NCBI GenBank assembly: GCA_021014945.1 | Contig: MU266366.1 | Location: 62,001-126,000, forward strand | Direction of reading: 5' to 3' | DNA from: Leucogyrophana mollusca | Lineage: Eukaryota; Basidiomycota; Agaricomycetes; Boletales | Length of the DNA stretch: 64,000 nt | In this document: one piece after another, positions 57,946-64,000 of the stretch | How the letters are laid out: each line of letters begins with the position of its first letter | Numbering within the stretch: position 1 is the stretch's first letter | Made by a program: the position numbers and the translations under genes | The notes under the pieces: model-generated | The model's database searches: none | Told to the model about the DNA's origin: nothing | What the model saw: only the letters and a program-made list of their open reading frames with translations

Positions 57946-58809
57946 ATGGACGACAGATTGCTGCCCTGGAAATCCTGGAGCGCCTCCTTCAACTATCAAC
58001 CCGCGCAGAAGAAGATATGTAGTTTGCTCAACAAGCTCAATACTTCGAATTTTGATTCCGTGGCGTCACAAATCACCCACTGGACCACTTCCTGTGGACG
58101 ATGTGGAGATGCCGCTGCCCTGCACGCTATCGCCTGTACTGTTGTCCGACGGGCTCTCACAGACGATGTCCGGTCTTTGCTCTACGCGCGCCTCTGCCGG
58201 AAAATAGACGACGAGCTCGACAAGGAAGACGAGGATTGGATATGGTGCAATCATACACCAACCCCCTCACACATCCCTTCATTTGCCCGCATCCTCCACG
58301 GCATATGCGTCCGACATGCTATACACAATGACGATATTCGACTCAGCCAACAATTCTTGTTTGAGCCTTTCATTGGAGACCTGTTACTTCATGGCGTGCT
58401 GTCTCCGAGCGATGTGCAAGAGCTTGTCAATGATCTCTTAGCTGTCGCAGAGCGTGGGGAGGAGCAGGGCGCGATCGCTCTCAGCAGGATGCTTCGCCGA
58501 ATAGTTCAGAGAGATGAAGCATGGTGCCTGTTCGAACAGCTGGGTGTGTTGGAGGGCATAGAAAGAGTTCTCGAGGAGGATAGACTAACGCAGAGGGCAC
58601 GCTACCTCCTGATGGTGGGTTTTCCCGATGCCTTTGTGACCCACGTCTGAGTTTTTTTGGCTCCGCAGGCGGTGATGGAGTCAATGGACCAGACCCCCAT
58701 CGACGTCTTCGATTCCGTGGAACAAAGAAACGAGATTTACAATCTTGAAGGTCTAGATGGCTCTGAACCGGAAGACGAACGGCTCATGCCTGAGGATCTG
58801 GTGCAGTAG
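57946..58809 (+). CDS. MIF4G-like helical-repeat protein
   Basis: Two exons (57946-58614, 58669-58809) give 269 aa. The first 120 residues follow the start of an MIF4G/HEAT-type domain: FNYQPAQKKICSLLNKLNTS, NFDSVASQI, HAIACTVVRRALTDD and LLYARLCRKIDDELDKEDED. This is the pattern seen in eIF4G-type scaffold proteins that bind RNA helicases such as eIF4A. Helical pairs continue to about residue 220, and the C-terminal 50 residues are acidic (LEGLDGSEPEDERLMPEDL). It is far shorter than eIF4G, and no eIF4E-binding motif is seen, so it is a small MIF4G protein of unknown role, probably in translation or RNA handling. Start chosen as the first ATG of the conserved part. Confidence 0.65.
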
Positions 58810-59703
58810 TCCACAGATGATGGATGTACAGATCGGAGAGGTCTAGCCTGAAACGCGCCTCGTTTTTGCAATGAGAATGCGGAGCGGATACCCGTGGCGC
58901 ACACTGTACAACCGGCTGTGTCAGATGGGCGTCAATCCTGCTGGGTCCATCCAATCCTCGAGATTTGTGTGTACGGCACAAAAAGTGGTTTGTATAGATC
59001 CTACATCTGCCCAGTCAAGTCCTGGTCGGCATTAAAACATTCAATTCTGCCTTGTACCCACGTTTCCTCGTTCTCTCGTCTGGGTCGCAACGTCAGCGAT
59101 GCACGAGGGTGCGATTGTTAGGGTTCCTATGAAAGTCATTGGGCTGAGTCGCGCAGAACTTAATGGGGCGCGGATCGTTGAATTATCTGGCGGTGCATAT
59201 TTCCCCTTGTTCCTGGCTTCCGATAGGAGACTCGCGTCTTCGCGTACGAATCATCTTTCAGTGGCCAACTTGGGCCCCACTGAAACGCACCCAGCATTCG
59301 AAGGTGGACAGTTTGAAACATTCATACCTCAGCCAGAGGTTCTCACGTTTCCAGGTCCAGTGCCCCACCAGGATCTAATCATACATATCTCAACGGACCC
59401 AACCGTAACATTGCCATGACACCAGAGGGTATCATGTTTTCTTGGGTCAGCATAATGAAAGGGTTTAGGACTGGTTGAATGCGATTACGCCGTTACTCCA
59501 ACGCTAGTGGTTCACCGTGAGGAATTCTCGAGGGCAGAAAAAATTGCCTGCGGCGACAACATTGTCTAGCATTATTGAGGAGCACGGGGCGTAAACAAGA
59601 GACTGGTGGTTATTTACGGAGCAACTACGAAATATAGGACGTAAGTGAGAGCAGGATAGCAAGAAGGAAATCAATATATGTACGGTTCAGAAACAACTTC
59701 AAG
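58810..59703. other. Convergent 3' intergenic region, no gene recognised
   Basis: About 0.9 kb between the MIF4G-like gene (+) and the large minus-strand gene. A plus-strand open frame at 59099-59419 has no recognisable features. Both 3' UTRs should lie here. Confidence 0.4.
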
Positions 59704-62700
59704 TTACTCGTCCACAGTATCATTGGTGTCGTTTTTTCGCTTCTTCGTACGCGAACCGTGATTTACTTCCTCGTCGACCTCTCGACCCCGCGATCTCTTC
59801 GTTCCTCTGTGTTTTTGTTTGGGCTTTCGGCGATTCTTGGTGGGTTCGACCTCATCCGCTGAGCCCTCGCCTTCTTCCGCCTCCGGCTGGTACGCAGCAG
59901 CATCATTGCCCAAGCGTTTACTTCGCCGGCGCTGTATCCCTTGATTGCTTGTAACGGCCTTCTTCTCCATCTTGCTAAAGGTTGCGACAGCGTCCGTGTC
60001 AACTATCGCGCTCTCGCTCGCGTTTGAGCCTCTCCGTCGACGTTTTGTGTTACGAGAGCTACTTTGCTCCTGATCCGTGGCTTCGCCATCCGAAGAGGAA
60101 GATATGGAGTGTGAATCTGTTCGAGATAGGCGAGCTCGTGATCGAGACGATGCAATAGACGTTGACATAGATCCAGCTGCAGATATCGGGGGTCGCAAAG
60201 AAGAAGCAGGTGAACGTCTAGCCGTGGCTGATACAAGGGGTGACCCAGGGATACTTCGTGATATAACAGAGGAACCATCGCGGGTTGCCCGCTTAGATCG
60301 AGAGGATGATTTCCGGTTCATCTTCTTGTAATGAGACTCTTCTCCGGGCTGAAGGAGGTAGTACACCTCGTTTTCCCGAAGAAGGTCGACGCCGACTAGC
60401 TGCCGTAAGACGCCAATGAGGTAAGAACTGAAGTCCAAAGACTCAATGTTTCCGAGTAAGCGAGAATAATCGTCGTAAGTAGCTGGGCCATGATCCTGAA
60501 TTTCTTCATCGTCCATCAAAGTCCCGTCACCAAGGGAACAGCCTGGTACGACGAAGCACACCCTGGGACCACCTTCCTCCTTGGGGAGGCTGATTTTGTG
60601 AAAGCGACAATTGGATCGAGTAACAGGAGAGCTGGACGAGAAGGTGATGTGCTTCGTACTACTGGACGGTGTGGCGATAGCAGCCGTCGGGGACTCTGAG
60701 CCTTCCGGGGGAAGTTGCGGAGAGGTGAGAACCCTTGCAGCAGGTTGCGATCGGGGGGGTACGGGAGGGGCAAGTGGGCGATGATGGTGATGGTGATGAA
60801 TGCCGCCATGAGCATGGAAGATAGGAGGTTGAAGTGGTTGAATAACACTGGAAGATTCACTGGGGGCACTAGACAGTACGGAGGACGCCCGAGAACCGTT
60901 AGAACCACGCTCGAGGAGTATTTTGGAGGCCGCACTGGCTCCTGAACTTGTTGAACCATAATCGCTGGCATCATCCTTGACGAAAGTTCTGTGTCGACTG
61001 GCAGCGTCGTATCCCTCTTCGTGGTCGTGCACATCTGCCTTCTCCTTTCCTTTGGAACTAGAGTTGCTTCCAGACGTCGAGGCTCTCTTGGTGCCTGTTG
61101 CGGACAACGACCGAGTTAACCGATTCGGTTTGGGGATGGACGACGTCCTCTTGCGTTTCAAGGGCTTTGGTTGTTCGGTGACGCCAGTGTCGCTGTCTTC
61201 CTCTTCTGTAAGTTCATCGAAGTCAACACCGCCTTCTGTGGGCCAGTTGACTGGAATGAGGCGCCCTTCCCGTTTGTGAGAGACGGGTACGTTGGTGAAC
61301 GATTGCCTGGCAGAAGGGTCAGAAAAGAGGTGCATAAGGCCAGTGTGGGCTTGCCCAAGCTCACATGCTGTCAACCAGAGACCCTACTGGTACGTCACCG
61401 CCCGGAGGGACTAGTGGGTCATCTTGGGCAGGTTCGGGGGCCATCGTGCTCTCGGTAGCAATGAACTTGAAAGGATCATCATCCGGTTGTGGGTTTACGG
61501 GAGCCGACTCTTCTGACTGAACTAATGGTTGCTTGGGTGCAGTTGTGTCGATACTTGCCCTACTTGCCTGGTCGTGACCTCCATCCTCTGCAGCAATTTC
61601 TGCATTCCCCTGGCCTGTGGCTATATCGGCATCGCTGACAGGTTCCGCGTGGTCGACTTTGGCATCAATACTATCAGCGACTGTGAGCTGAACTTGGCCC
61701 TCAGCTTCCGTTTCGGTTCCGGGATGCCCCAGCAGCTCCTGTGATTCGGGTGCTTCGGATGCATCTTCTGCGATTGCATGGCCATCCTTGTTGGATACAT
61801 GCGTTTGAGCACCAAGAATACTGTCGTGACCATCGAACAAGGGATCTTCCACCGATGGCGTCTCTTTTTCCAGGGATGGCAACACACTGATTTGATCGCG
61901 GTCTGGCACTTCATTTCCGCCTGCGTGAGTATCAGGGAATTCTCCTCGTTGATCCTCGCTTGAAGTTTCCTCATCTATGGTCGGAGCATCCGCAGCTTCT
62001 TCAGCTGGCTGGGCATCCTCAGTCAAAGCGGTTGTCACGCCAGCAACAAGGTCGTCGGCTGACTTTTTCGGGGCCTCTTCATTTCCAGTTGTTGACGAGG
62101 CGACGCTGATGTCTACCGACCCATCGGCTTCACCATTCTGAGGAGTGAACAAACCACTTCCAGGGACATCTGAAACAGATGCTCCACGTGATAATGCCTG
62201 CAGCATCGAAGCCGGGATGGGTATTGCCACGGGTGTAGGCAATCCCGGCGTGGTATGAGGGCTAAGGACGAGGCGAGGTGTGCCGGGGACGTTGATGAGG
62301 CGAGGAGGGGTTTGCTGTGATGTTCGGGGAGAGACAATAGGGTCGGGTACGGAAGGATCTGCGGACACGGGCATAGGGTAAGTTGGTAGGCGGGCTGGGG
62401 TCGAAGGGCGCTCATGGACGGTAGCGTCAATGACGCCAGAGTGGGCCGTATCGACGTCTTTGGGCAGCGACGATGCGGCATCGGTTCGGTGACTTTCGAA
62501 ATCATCTTGTTCAGTCGTATTGCCTCCATCGCCTCGCTGGGGAGACTGAGGATAAACGGTCATTGGTTCCGCCAACGTGTGTGCATGACCAATGTCCGCA
62601 ACCGTAACATCAGCCTCATTGACGCCTGGTGGCGCCGTCACTTCTGCAGGCTCCTGCGGAACGGCAATTAACAGAAGGTCAGATAAGTTCAACTATTGCG

Positions 62701-64000
62701 CATACCTCTGATACCCCGGTGAGAGGCTCTACAACTTCGTAGGTGCGATCATATTCTGCGACATCCCCGGCGAAGGAGACCACGTCCACATCTTGGCTTG
62801 GTTGACGCGTTGAAGGGTCAAGGTCGGTTTGTGCTTCGATCACCGTGTAATGCACCGACTGACGGGTAAGTTCGCTATCTACATCGATTTCCAATACAGA
62901 TACTTCAGGGCTCGAGGCAATAGCTGTCCGGGGCGAGAACAGGGCTTCATCATTTCCCTGCGTCTCGAAATCAGCACCTTGCGGTGACGGGTCACGCGGC
63001 TCTGCAGCTCCTCCGATGACGGACTGCTCTGAGGGGACTTCTGGCGGTGGAACAGCGGAGTCGGCATCTAAGACATCAGTCGGAACCTCATAAGCCCCAG
63101 CGGATAGCTCTGCGGAAGCTGCGGCATGATAGTCAATATTCAAAAGGGTAGGAAACATAGTATAGTATACGCTCGACTTACCTGGGCTGAAGGGGGCAAG
63201 GTCAGTGGAGCCCCCTTCGTAACTAGATGTTACGGATGGGTTAAACTGCGCATCTTGTCCCGAAATGAGGTCGAAGATGGTCTGAACAGCCGCGTTGTCG
63301 TCGTAATCGAGGGTTGGCTGGTCAGCATCAACCACGAATTCTCCCTGGTGCCCTTCAGGCACATCGTCATACAAAAGCTCATCTTCCTCCTCTCCAGCAT
63401 CATCAACCAACGCTGCTTGCCTCTCGTCACCTTCAAGTTCATCGTAGGCGAGGTCACTCGTCCCGAGAGGAATCGGTCCTTCGTTCTCTGCGTCGCTTAC
63501 TTCAGCATCATCATCTTCTAAAAACTCATCGATTCCGCCCTGGGATGGTGAAGTTTTCAGATGACCAGCGCGTGTGGCGACTTTGCCTTGTGGAAATGCG
63601 GGTGGCCAGTTCCAATTGAGGTGGTCGGCATCGGATTCCTGGAGTAAGGGTTGGGCAGTGGCAGACGGCGCATCTGTGGGGGTAACACGAAAAGACATAT
63701 CCTCTGCAAACTGACCGGCGTCGTCTAAGAACGTGCCAAACGAAGACTGGGTGACGGAGACTTCAATCTACCGGTAAGTTGCGCCTCAAAGTGTATGGAA
63801 CTAGCGTGACCCACATTGTTGTTGGTCGATATCTGGCATGCCCCGGTATTCGGCGTCCGCGTAAATGTCATCCAATATATTGTTGAAAATCTCAGCTGCT
63901 TCAGTAGCGCCCTCGGCACTTCGACTCGCTCGTTCTTCAGAAGGAGAGGAAGGCGGAGGGCTCGAGTTCGGGAGTTGATCGTCATTATCTTCCTCAACAT
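59704..64000 (-). CDS. Large acidic, disordered nuclear-type protein (partial, 5' end outside window)
   Basis: Five minus-strand exons are visible (63815-64000 running off the edge, 63182-63760, 62706-63118, 61365-62653, 59704-61306), about 1,355 residues. The N-terminal two-thirds is strongly acidic and repetitive in style (EFLEDDDAEVSDAENEG, DDAGEEEDELLYDDVPEGH) with Pro/Ser stretches. One compact segment near the C-terminus looks folded: CRFHKISLPKEEGG, then RVCFVVPGCSLGDGTLMDDE, then YDDYSRLLGNIESLDFSSYL and LRQLVGVDLLRENEVYYLLQ. After it comes a Ser/Arg/Lys-rich tail with bipartite-like basic clusters (KRRRRGSN, RRKPKQKHRGTKRSRGRE). A run of six His lies in HGGIHHHHHHRP. The layout suggests a chromatin or transcription scaffold, but I do not recognise the family. 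Confidence 0.72.

Overview
The window is nuclear DNA of a filamentous fungus, almost certainly a basidiomycete of the Agaricomycete type. Nearly every gene is cut by many introns of about 50-70 nt with GT-AG ends and CTRAY-like branch sites. The gene set (RER1, NAB2, FCF1, a Pho85-type cyclin, the arginine-pathway CPA2, phenylalanine ammonia-lyase) is fungal. I built exon models by hand; each keeps one open frame through all junctions, and exon coordinates are given in the entries. No plasmid, phage, CRISPR array, rRNA or intact transposon ORF was seen.

Layout. 0-10 kb: edge of a DUF6534-like membrane protein (-), RER1 (+), a glycerate-kinase/Tda10-like P-loop kinase (+), a GNAT acetyltransferase (+), an unresolved stretch, then a Pcl-type cyclin (-). 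10-16 kb: gene-poor. 16-27 kb: a 15-exon mitochondrial P-loop ATPase (+) converging on NAB2 (-), then two divergently oriented SAP-like paralogues (22.6-23.8 kb - and 25.9-27.0 kb +) flanking an intron-containing tRNA-Leu(CAA). 28-32 kb: CPA2 (+).

32-50 kb is a repeat-rich accessory block. It holds an FAD-dependent oxidoreductase (-) whose two largest introns (1,495 and 749 bp) are filled with minisatellites, about 3 kb of further minisatellites, a GC-rich phenylalanine ammonia-lyase gene (+), and two copies of a 2.5-3 kb segmental duplication. Each copy carries a nearly identical gene of the chorismate pyruvate-lyase-like (PF01947-like) family (-). Between the copies lies a decayed, intron-retaining fragment of the FAD oxidoreductase. 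Genes acting on phenylalanine and probably chorismate beside an FAD amine-oxidase-type enzyme suggest a small aromatic-precursor neighbourhood; this is inference.

50-64 kb returns to housekeeping genes: FCF1 (+), a BLES03/DUF1917 protein (+), an MIF4G-like protein (+) and a very large acidic nuclear-type protein (-) that runs off the right edge. Several intergenic stretches contain coding-like exon fragments that could not be assembled; these are reported with low confidence.
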